A stretch of 64,000 nucleotides of DNA from Neolentinus lepideus HHB14362 ss-1 (Eukaryota; Basidiomycota; Agaricomycetes; Gloeophyllales; Gloeophyllaceae). The notes under the pieces were generated by a model, which saw nothing but the letters and a program-made list of their open reading frames with translations, was not told where the DNA came from and did not search any database. The position numbers and the translations under genes were made by a program. Shown in pieces: positions 1 to 8,397 of the stretch; positions within the stretch are counted from its first letter, which is position 1, and every line of letters begins with the position of its first letter. The stretch covers positions 8,884-72,883 of the forward strand of contig KV425560.1 of assembly GCA_001632425.1 (NCBI GenBank). The letters are read 5' to 3'.

Positions 1-70
1 ATCCAACTTATAGAGCTTGACTCAGGCTTCCTGGTGTGCATTGTGAGACCTACAGCCTTCCAGCTTGATA
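1..70 (-). repeat. Ty1/copia LTR end in inverted orientation (partial, runs off the window)
   Basis: The + strand here reads as the 3' end of the copia LTR seen at 4596-4837 and 2395-2770, but those two copies read in the same sense on the minus strand, so this one is inverted relative to them (LTR sense is + here). The end, ...CAGCTTGATA at 61-70, stops exactly where minus-strand integrase coding begins at 71. The rest lies outside the window. It could be a separate nested LTR or an autointegration product. Confidence 0.6.
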
Positions 71-2017
71 CATAAGTCCAGAATGACGCAGGAAGCTTAG
101 CCTCGAAGAGCATAGTAGTGACAGCGGCTTGGATAGTCTGGTTAGCACACTCAGCGATACCATTCTGATACGGCTCGTCCATCTCAGTGTGCTTGCGCAC
201 AATACCCTCCTGGCGACAGAACTCGTCCCAATCCTTTCCAACATACTCGCCGCCCTTGTCATCCATCGAAGACTTGATCTTCATCCCAAACTCAGTCTCC
301 ACCTGCGCCTTAAAGACTTTAAATGCAGCAAAGGCGTCGCTCTTGTGCTTAAGGAACGCAATGGTGAAGTAGCGGGTATGGGCGTCAATGAATGTGATCC
401 AGTAGCGATAGCCTTCAATCGAAGCAACAGGGAGTGGACCCTTCAAGTCAGAGACAACTAAGTCAAGCGGAGCTGAGGGACGTGTAGCGCGCTGAGGAAT
501 GCATGGCCATGCTGCTTGCCAGCGATGCAGGGCTCACAGATAGGATCCGGGACGCTGGTGGAGCGAATGACTAGGCCTTGGACGAGCTGCTTCTGCTTCA
601 TGCGCTGAAGGTAGTCGAGGTTGACATGGGACAAGCGTCGATGCCAAAGCGCCAAATCCAGAGGACAAGCGTCAGCAAGCGACGCGCTCTGCGATGGGGA
701 CACCAGCGTACGACCATTCAGATAGCCAGTATTGCGATCGTTGACAGATGCAGTGAAGACAAGCTTACTATGTAAGTAGAACGACGCGAGAGCATCCTGG
801 ATCACGCAGCGATAGCCTTTAGTCTTAGTCAGGTGGTAGACAGACAATAGATTTGATCCAAGCTGAGGAACATGAAGAACATCGTGGAGTACAACTACAG
901 GTGCCTTAGACTCTCCCAGAACCAACTCAAACATTACAGACCCCATCCCAGCAGTATAGATGATAGTATCGTTTGCGAGGCGCACAGGGATGATATGGGG
1001 CGAGTAGGAAGCGAACCAGTGTCGATGAGGCATCATGTGTGAAGTAGCACCTGTGTCGGTGTTCCAGTTAGCAGCTGCCAGTGACGAGAGCCAAGAAGAG
1101 CGATCTGAAGCAGAGAGAGCAACACTTGCTTTACCAGCATACTCCGCGACATTAGCAGAGGCCTCAATGTCCTCAGATGCCTCCTGTGCATTCTGAGCCT
1201 TCTTCTTCCCTCCCCTACGCTCCTTGTGATGATCAGCAGTCTTGGCCTTCTGCGCTTTCGCAGCATTCTCCTTGAAGTTACAGCTGGCCTTGGTATGACC
1301 CTCCCAGTCGCAGAACGAGCAGCGTATGCCCTGCGAGGGAGTAGACATAGTACCAGCAGCCATAGCGAGAGAGGGTGAAGAGTCGATGCTGCGAGCAAAG
1401 CGCTGAGACTCCTCGTTCTGGAACGCGGATTGGAGCTTAGACAGGTCGAGGGAGTCGAGTAGGAGCAAGGAGGAGATGAAGTTGTTGTATTCGGCAGGGA
1501 GAGCACGAATGAGGGCCATAGAAGCGAGATCGTTGTTGAGGGATTCGATAGTGAAGCCTTTAGGGCGCAGTGCACGGATATCCTGCATTGCCTTGTCTGC
1601 TCTGGCCATAAGAGAGGCGAGGGACTCCCCATCGAGCTTGCGAAGCCCCAGGAGCGCATCATAAGCATTGAAACGCGTACCTGGCTTCTGCTGAATGTGA
1701 ACCTCCTTCAACTTCAACCACATCTTCGCAGGATCGTTCTTAACGTCCTTCACATGCACCTTCTGTCCATCCTCAACCGCTAACCAAATCTGACCACTAG
1801 CCTGACCCTTGCACTTCTCCCAGTCCCGTACCTCCTTCCTCTCCTCCGTCGTCGGGTTGGTAGCATCCACAGGCAGCGGAGCAGCCGTAGGATCATCGGT
1901 GACATCCCAGAGATCAAGAGTCTTCAAGTATGCCTCCATATCATCAGCCCAGGACCCATAGTTGCACTCCCCAAGAGCTGGGAATGGACGCTTGGTGGTA
2001 GGAGTGGTTGTGGACAT
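71..2017 (-). pseudogene. Ty1/copia Gag-protease-integrase polyprotein, truncated and frameshifted
   Basis: The likely Gag start is the ATG at 2015-2017 (MSTTTPTTKRPF); a longer open frame reaches 2260 but lies in the leader. In order: a UBN2/retrotran_gag-like domain; a CCHC zinc knuckle (CSFCDWEGHTKASC, near 1270-1325 on the + strand); a protease with DTGATSHM; a GAG-pre-integrase domain with LWHRRLSHVN and CEPCIAGKQHGH; then the integrase core. The long frame stops at 458. A one-base shift near 490 is needed to continue into integrase (DLVVSDLKG, then FIDAHTRY, MDDKGGEYV and AECANQTIQAAV), which ends at 71 where an inverted LTR begins. Reverse transcriptase and RNase H are absent from this window. 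The first 520 residues have no internal stop, so this copy looks younger than the hAT and gypsy elements. Confidence 0.88.
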
Positions 2018-2377
2018 GGCAACGGCGATGATGGGGGCGATAAGGCAGCGACAACAGCGATGAGGGTGTAGGACGAGAGTATGGAGCAGTAGAGACAAGT
2101 CTGAGACCAGATGAGCAAGTTCAGAGCAAGAGATGAAGCTGGAGAGTGAGTAGATGGTCGAAATGGGCCAAGGAGTGATTCTAGGCGTAATCGCGCAGCG
2201 AAAAAGCATAGGACAGCGGCAGGAAGCTGGAATCGACGTTGTAGGGTCTGGATGGACCACTAGAGTAGACAGAAAGTCGAAATGGAGATGGATGGCAGAT
2301 GGATGGATCCAGATGAGGTTGGATGTACCTCTAGAGCACAGATGACGAGCTAAAAGTGCAATTTTCGAGACCCTAAA
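2018..2377 (-). other. Copia leader between primer-binding site and Gag
   Basis: About 360 bases on the minus strand between the tRNA-complementary site and the Gag ATG. They are rich in short CATC/CCATC runs and hold no separate gene. This is the expected place for the untranslated leader and packaging region of the retroelement. The equivalent leader is missing from the second, rearranged copy, where an LTR joins Gag directly. Confidence 0.55.
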
Positions 2378-2394
2378 GCGTTCGGCTCATAACC
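2378..2394 (-). promoter_or_regulatory. Copia primer-binding site, half initiator-tRNA type
   Basis: On the minus strand the bases right after the LTR read GGTTATGAGCCGAACGC. Its complement on the + strand, GCGTTCGGCTCATAACC, looks like the anticodon arm of an initiator tRNA-Met around its CAT anticodon. Copia, Ty5 and related elements prime from a 5' half of tRNA-iMet cleaved in the anticodon loop, and this site fits that mode. Checking the host tRNA-iMet gene would settle it. Confidence 0.6.
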
Positions 2395-2770
2395 TATCAA
2401 GCTGGAAGCCTGCAGGTCTCACAATGCACACCAGGAAGCCTGAGTCAAGCTCTATAAGTTGGGTAAGTACAATACAGACAGTTTACACACCTGAGTCAAG
2501 CTCTATAAGTTGGATGAAGAAGAGCTTGACTCTGAACGCGTTTTAGGGAGTAATGTGGCATGAGAAACACGCGAGACGAATAAGGAAAGAAGCGAAATAA
2601 AGTAGGGAACAAGAGGTCCAAGTCATAGAGGTTAAAGCAAGACATAATGGTGAAGTGGTAACATCACCTACTGCAGTCTCCCAAGACTGCAGGTTCAAAC
2701 TGAGCTGAAGGCGGATTTTGTTTTGCATAGGAACATAGTCTTGCTGTCCGGATAGGCACTAATGCCGACA
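2395..2770 (-). repeat. Copia LTR copy B (376 bp)
   Basis: In minus sense it starts TGTCGGCATTAGTGCC at 2770 and ends CAGCTTGATA at 2395, next to the primer-binding site, so it serves as the 5' LTR of the Gag-Pol copy at 71-2017. Ends are TG...TA rather than TG...CA. It is about 130 bp longer than LTR copy A. The excess comes from a 51-bp-period duplication (CTGAGTCAAGCTCTATAAG at 2440 and 2491) and a tRNA-like insert near 2645-2725. Its 5' terminus abuts a truncated Gag frame at 2771. Confidence 0.6.
2645..2725 (+). other. tRNA-like insert inside copia LTR copy B
   Basis: This stretch is absent from LTR copy A. It has a box-A-like TGGTGAAGTGGTAACATCA, an 8-bp hairpin with loop TCCCAA, and a box-B-like GGTTCAAAC. 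The first part resembles the D-arm of tRNA-Gly. The T-arm does not close and no 7-bp acceptor stem is visible, so it is not a working tRNA. It may be a tRNA pseudogene or a SINE head. Confidence 0.35.
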
Positions 2771-4595
2771 CCTCCCAGTCACAGAATGTGCAGCGAACGC
2801 CCTGCGAGGAAGTCGGCGTAGTACCAGCAGTCATAGCCAGAGAGTGTGACGCATCGATGCCCCGAGCGAAGCACTGAGACTCTTCATTCTGGAACGCAGA
2901 TTGGAGCTTAGACAGGTCGAGGGAGTCGAGTAGGAGCACGGAGGAGATGAAGTTGTTGTATTCAGAAGGAAGGGCATGGATGAGAGCCATGGAGGTGAGG
3001 TCATTGTCGAGGGAGTCGATAGTGAAGTCCCTTGGGTGCAGCGCATGAATGTCTTGCATGGCCTTGTCCGCTCGAGCCATAAGAGAAGCAAGGGACTCCC
3101 CCTCAAGCTTGCGAAGCCCCAGGAGCACATCATAAGCGTTGAAACGCGTACCTGGCTTCTGCTGAACATGCACCTCCTTCAACTTCAACCACATCTTCGC
3201 AGGATCGTTCTTAACGTTGATACACCCTATGTGTCTCTAGGCTCAGAAAACGCATTTTCGGCACTTTTGCGCTATTTCCCACGCTATGTGCGATAGTGCT
3301 AGGGCTCCCGGTCTGGTGGTGCAAGCAATATTCGAGTTTTTATTGATTTTTTTAGCTATTTCCTGCACTCCTCGACACTTCGATCTCGTTCAGCAGGCGC
3401 TCCACTGCATTATGTAAGCAAGCGCACCCATCTCGACAATAGCGGCGGTGCCGTGGTATCCTTCCAACAAGTAGCATAGTGCAGCAGTGTTGCACTGCTT
3501 CAGCTGCGTCCGGCAGTGTGGTCTCTATCAAGCTCAAGTCATTCCGAGGCTGTGCGTGCATTGCGGGCACCTGTGCAGCCTCCACCTGGAGCAATAGCGC
3601 TTTTTGATGCGATGCTGTGCGCTTTCCCATGCTTCTTTCGGTATGCGGTGGCCTGTGCGTATGGACACTGTAGCTTACGGAGATTGTTCCCCTGTCTGAG
3701 GTTTGAGATAGATCGGTTTCAGGAGTAGTTTCATTTTGTTAGCATATGGCTCTTGGTTCATTTGTTTTCCCAGTAGAGTACTTTAGTTGGACCTCCTGTA
3801 GGCAGACAAGGCAGGCAACAGGCACCCCAGCTAGTCCTCCCTGCGCAATCTAGTGTTCCCATCTCATTCCTGCGTCTATCTCTGAGCTTCCTGTGTCTTG
3901 CATCCTTCCTCCGATCTCTGCATCGCTAGCTCTCTGCCTACGATAAGAGCTCCAAGTCGCTATCATCGCTATACGTTGCTATATGTCGCTAGTCGCTACA
4001 TCGCTATCTCGCCAACTGCTAATAGGCGCGCCGTGTCGCACCTTGTCACTTTCTGATCATGTTCTATTTTTAGCCTCCCATCGCTATTCCGTCGCCATCT
4101 TTCTACATCCCACTTTGCATCGCAGTTTCTTTTGGTTTTTTTTCATATACGTCGCATTTGTGGTTTGCGGTCTCGGCCCTATCCTTCCATTTACTCCCTC
4201 CGAACCATCTATTACCCTTCGTTACCCCGGGCCTCGCAGCCATCTGACACCAAGGGCTTTGGTGTTTGCTTTGTGGTTGTGTCTACCCTTTCGGTCTCCT
4301 TTTCCGCGGGTTTCGTCGTGTGTTCGTGTTCATCAATGTCCTTCACATGCACCTTCTGTCCATCCTTAACTGCTAACCAAATCTGACCACTAGCCTGACC
4401 CTTGCGCTTCTCCCAGTCCCGTACCTCCTTCCTCTCCTCCGTCGTCAGGTTCGCAGCGTCCACAGGCAGCGGAGCAGCAGTAGGATCATCAGTGACGTCC
4501 CAGAGATCGAGAGTCTTCAAGTAGGCCTCCATGTCATCAGCCCAGGAACCATAGTTGCGCTCCCCAAGAGCTGGGAATGGACGCTTGGTGGTAGG
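2771..4595 (-). pseudogene. Second copia Gag fragment, split by a solo LTR
   Basis: Two minus-strand pieces (4336-4595 and 2771-3217) are nearly the same as Gag codons of the copy at 458-2017 and join in frame once the LTR at 3218-4335 is removed. The N-terminal piece runs from PTTKRPFPALGE to QKVHVKD; the C-terminal piece runs from about MWLKLKEVH to the zinc knuckle CTFCDWE. Beyond that, protease and all later domains are missing because an LTR 5' end (TGTCGG) begins at once. Upstream, an LTR 3' end replaces the leader and first Gag codons. Both junctions are precise at LTR termini. Confidence 0.82.
3218..4335 (+). mobile_element. Solo LTR, family with TGATACACC...TTCATCA ends (1118 bp)
   Basis: It starts TGATACACCCTATGTG and ends GTGTTCATCA (TG...CA), and is flanked by ACGT at 3214-3217 and ATGT at 4336-4339, a 4-bp target duplication with one C-to-T change at CpG. 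It interrupts copia Gag, and the uninterrupted target is visible at 1745-1752. The same sequence recurs at 22030-23218 and, broken, at 10757-11340. The interior has a pyrimidine-rich stretch and many TCGCTA-type repeats. No coding domain is recognised. The PBS at the third copy identifies it as an LTR. Confidence 0.72.
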
Positions 4596-4837
4596 TATCA
4601 AGCTGGAAGCCTGCAGGTCTCACAATGCACACCAGGAAGCCTGAGTCAAGCTCTATAAGTTGGATGAAGAAGAGCTTGACTCTGAACACGTTTTAGGGAG
4701 TAATGTGGTGTGGGAAAGATGGGAGAAGAATAAGGAAACATCGAAATGAAAACAGGACACAACAGGTCCGAGTCAAAGAAGGACAGAGTGACACATACTA
4801 AGGTGTCTTGAAGTCCGAATAGGCACTAATGCCGACA
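4596..4837 (-). repeat. Copia LTR copy A (242 bp)
   Basis: Minus-strand sense: TGTCGGCATTAGTGCCTATT at 4837 down to CAGCTTGATA at 4596. It matches copy B except for the two extra blocks in B. Its 3' end joins directly to Gag codons (PTTKRP) with no primer-binding site or leader, so the downstream Gag fragment cannot represent an intact insertion. No clear 5-bp duplication is seen, because the partner flank is rearranged. Confidence 0.6.
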
Positions 4838-4844
4838 CAGGTTC

Positions 4845-7800
4845 CACTGGTGCCACATCTGGACTTGATCAGTCACAATAAGGACGTAGCTAGAATCACC
4901 AGGATTAGAGGCACCTGAGCTGTGAGATAAATAGAGACATCTGAACACACCTCTCGAATGAAAATATCTCTTGCCCAACTAACCTTGTTGGGCATATATT
5001 GGCTATACCATGAGAGTTTCTGTGACGGATTGACAGCTGATACCACCACAATCAACAATTGGCTGCATTCCCACTGAAGGATTGAACACGTACCCATTGT
5101 GAGGACATATGTGGGAACAAGTTCTGTGTGCTCATGATATGATTGAAGTTTGTCAAGCCCCACGGCAATGATTGTGGCGAGCCCAGGGTATTTGCATTGC
5201 TGTTCCCTCCACACATGTATCATTGCATCAAATGATGGGATAGCCTCACAGAGCATTGGTGTTTTCTCTCCTGACAGCCACTGCTGGAATGCATGCGGGA
5301 CCTATCAAGACAGTTAGTGGAAATAAATAAATAGCCAGTGAAATGTACATATTGCAAGAATCATCTTGAATGCATTGAGAGTACTCCATTCTGCCATGCT
5401 CAGCTGGTATTTTCAGAGCTCCTCAAACTCCTTGTATGAAAGAAACCTAGTAATAGCCTAAAACACATGAATAAGTACTAAGTTTGCACTATTATTAATT
5501 CACTCTTACTTCTCATAATAGAATTGCACATTCGATCATGAGGAGTGTTGATGACCATCGTGTATCAGCATCTCAGAGAAGCTGGAGATCCTGCTGCTCC
5601 AGTGCCTTCTGTACTTCCATGAAATATTGACGTTGAATGGATGAGGCACGTATCTTGATGTACATATGTTACATTGTGGAATAGAATCGAGAAATATATG
5701 TACTTACCACATGAACAAGTGTCCATGTTGTTGCTATTGGGTCCCACTGGATTGCATCAGTTAGTGTGTGTGCCAACCACCCATCTGGAACATAATCAGC
5801 AGCAGTCTCAGCAGCATAATCCATGTCCGTCATGGTGCCGAGGACAGCCTTGCAGGCCAAGTTGATGACATGTGGGAAGCACCTGAAGAGAATACCCATA
5901 TAGGTTAATATACATGGACAAATAGGTGAAATCTTACCTGATCCGCCTCTCAATATGGTCAAACTTGATGCCTCACAGTCGTAGTTCATCCTCAAGACAT
6001 TGTATGAAAGTGTCATTGTTTGAGGCATTGTCAAGAGTGACCCAGCCAATCTATAGATAAAGCAGTTATGAATTAGTGGCGGGAATATTGACACAATACA
6101 GTTATACATACCTTGCTCGTGATATCCAGCCGATCAAGGATGTACAAGAATGCATGTGTGAGATGTTCCCCACTGTGATGCCCAGGCATGCGGTGGAAGC
6201 CTATGAGCTCTGCATGCAATTTGAGGACATGCTGTGGTCCGTAAGCTGTCTGGATTGTTGTAGCTTCAATCCAATGGGCTGTAGTCACCATGAATGGGGT
6301 CAAAATCTTATCCGTCCACATGTCCATCGTACATGAAACCTTTCCCATTGCTTGTTTCTAATAACAGTAAGTACAAAAACCAGATAATACAATAGAACAA
6401 TTGATTAACGAACCTGAATGTCGCTCTCCAGCTGATTGAGATGCTCATCCCAGATTTGCATTACACGGTTGCGAACTGTTGTGCAGTGTGGTATGTCAGT
6501 CTCTTGGAGCTCCTCTCAGAGCATCATGAAGATGCCACACAGCTGCAGTGATTCAATAACATTGATAGACTATGTATTGTTAGATTATTCATTACATCCC
6601 TATAGAACAGCAGCACACCTGATCATCAGCAATGATAAACTCAATGATTGCATCAACAAAAGCCTCCAAAGAAAATGGATGGCATTTGTTTGCTCGTAGG
6701 CTCTCGGATGACTGATCACCTTGTCACTGCCTATAGCTAGCAACTGTTGATTGCGCCTCCTTCGCAGTGATTGGAATCCGCAATTGATCACAGCCAGCAA
6801 TCCAGACATCAGCATGCTTCTCATAAAGGTGCTTTCACAGTACACCAGTCGCAGTCCTGCTGCTATACAAAGAAACTTTCTTCTGTGACCCAAGGGCTTC
6901 CTCACGGCTATCAAGAGTAGTGTTAGATATAGATAATTAAGATAAAAATCAATCACGTACCGACAGAAAATACAGAACTGCTTTTTTGTATGTTGATCCT
7001 CTTGATAGAATGACGAGACATCAGCCGCAGTATGCTTATGTTTGTTCCCAACAGGCCCTTCAGCTACATTGTGCCTGTTCAGATTATGTCATCCTGTGCG
7101 AGGCATGCCGTGAACCCGGGGTGTCTTTGGGGCCTGAGGTCTTGGAGTCTTCAGATGCCTTGGAGTTTGCTGAACAACTGGCACTGGGGCAAACTGTGGT
7201 ACACGCAATGTTCTCGGTGTCAAAGGAAGATGAACATCATCCTGATGCTGCGGGAGAGGTCATGGTGGCCCACAAGCATCATGATCAGATGCCAAGGATG
7301 CCGAGGAAGATAGCAACTCAAATGTTTTAGGCAATGGTGGATGCAGAGAGCCAGCAGTGTGTCGACTCGAGACCACAGGCACCGTAGTATTGACAAACAA
7401 AGGTACCCGGGACTCAAGAGCAGGACCCAGAGATATGATAGCAGAAATACATTCTGCAACAGGCCCAACCATGGGAGGCACCTGAGCACCCGGTACTGGC
7501 ACAAATGGGTTCTCACCGACCTCTTCTGATATGGGTGGAAGACCTGATGGAGGTAGTTCCTGACGTCGAGATCGTCACTTTTGAGTAGGAACAGCACTGT
7601 TGTTCTTGTCATTCTTGTCTGGTGTTGCACCACCATGCTTTTGATGTGAACTGCATGTCCGTGCAGGTGTTGCAGCAGCATTTCCGGTCAAATCAAAGCC
7701 TACATATCAATGATCATAGATATAGATTCAAGGGACTGCAGTAAGTGCATACATACCTTCAATTTAGAATGCCATTTCAAGGGCACCATTGGGAAAGACA

Positions 7801-8397
7801 GTCTCCTGGGTACAAGCATGCTGCTTCCCCATAGTGAAATTTTTGATGAGAAGGTTGGCGGTGTAACAGTGTCGAAGCAGATGGTTGGGCAGGGTGGATT
7901 GAGTTGAGGGGAGACTCACAGTCAATATATCTGAGCTGCTAGGCAACTCTACCATGCAACGTGCTAATACATGTGTCTCATTGTACCGGACTCACTGGCT
8001 CAAGGCTGGCTATCACTGAGCCACCATCCTGCAGGATCAGGCATGTCCACAGCTCCATGATATGCATGATGATATTGATTCAGAGACATTTCTATGTTTT
8101 GGAGTACCGGTAGTAGGTTCTTCTATCTGTATACTGTGTCGACGTTGCACTCTAAGCCACGTATGCATGGTAGCATGCCGTAGACAGCATGCAATTTGAG
8201 TTTTACTGAATGCTGAGAAGCATACTTACCACATTAGGCCCGAGCTCTGGCTTAAGCGGCTCAGAGCCATGTAAAAGCGGCTTCTAGATTAGCTGCTGAG
8301 GCGGGAAACCATGAGCCATAGGAATGGCTCAGCTGGCTAAAAACGCGGCTCGGCTCTGATGGCTAGTGGCTTTCAAGCCGAGCTGTGGCAACACTAA
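4845..8397 (-). mobile_element. hAT-family DNA transposon (3.55 kb, decayed)
   Basis: The ends form an imperfect inverted repeat: CACTGGTGCCACATCTGG from 4845, and on the minus strand TAGTGTTGCCACAGCTCGG from 8397, about 16 of 21 positions matching. TAGTG fits the YAGNG start usual for hAT. Next to the right end (8220-8397) lie many short copies of GGCTC/GAGCC/GGCTT, like hAT subterminal repeats. The coding part is on the minus strand. The 8-bp flanks (ACAGGTTC left, ACCTTGGT right) do not match, so a flank has been lost or rearranged. Confidence 0.65.
4873..7700 (-). pseudogene. hAT transposase with BED finger and dimerisation domain
   Basis: The first long exon (about 7700-6960) is Pro/Gln-rich and ends with a BED-finger start (KKQFCIFCR), followed by a GT...AG intron of about 54 nt (GTACGTGATT...TTGATAG). 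Later pieces read HPFSLEAFVDAIIEFIIADD, QETDIPHC, CTMDMWTDK (catalytic region, ending with FMVTTAHWIE), WVTLDNASNNDTF, FPHVINLACKAVLGT, DADTRWSSTLLMIE, and a C-terminal region with VGLDKLQSYHEHTE and KLSWYSQYMPNK. Splice sites between pieces look intact. Seven in-frame TGA codons are found (complements at 7575, 7260, 7089, 6516, 5973, 5573, 5513), each where Arg is usual or possible, so CGA to TGA is likely. I found no TAA or TAG in the readable exons. Confidence 0.8.

Noticed and set aside
2019..2260. Upstream ATG at 2260 as the copia Gag start
   Set aside because: The extra 81 residues fall in the leader right after the primer site, and Gag similarity to the second copy begins after the ATG at 2017.
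4596..4715. Short coding sequence running into the LTR (ESSSISWMKKSLTL)
   Set aside because: The same bases form the LTR 3' half in three copies, so the apparent reading frame is incidental.
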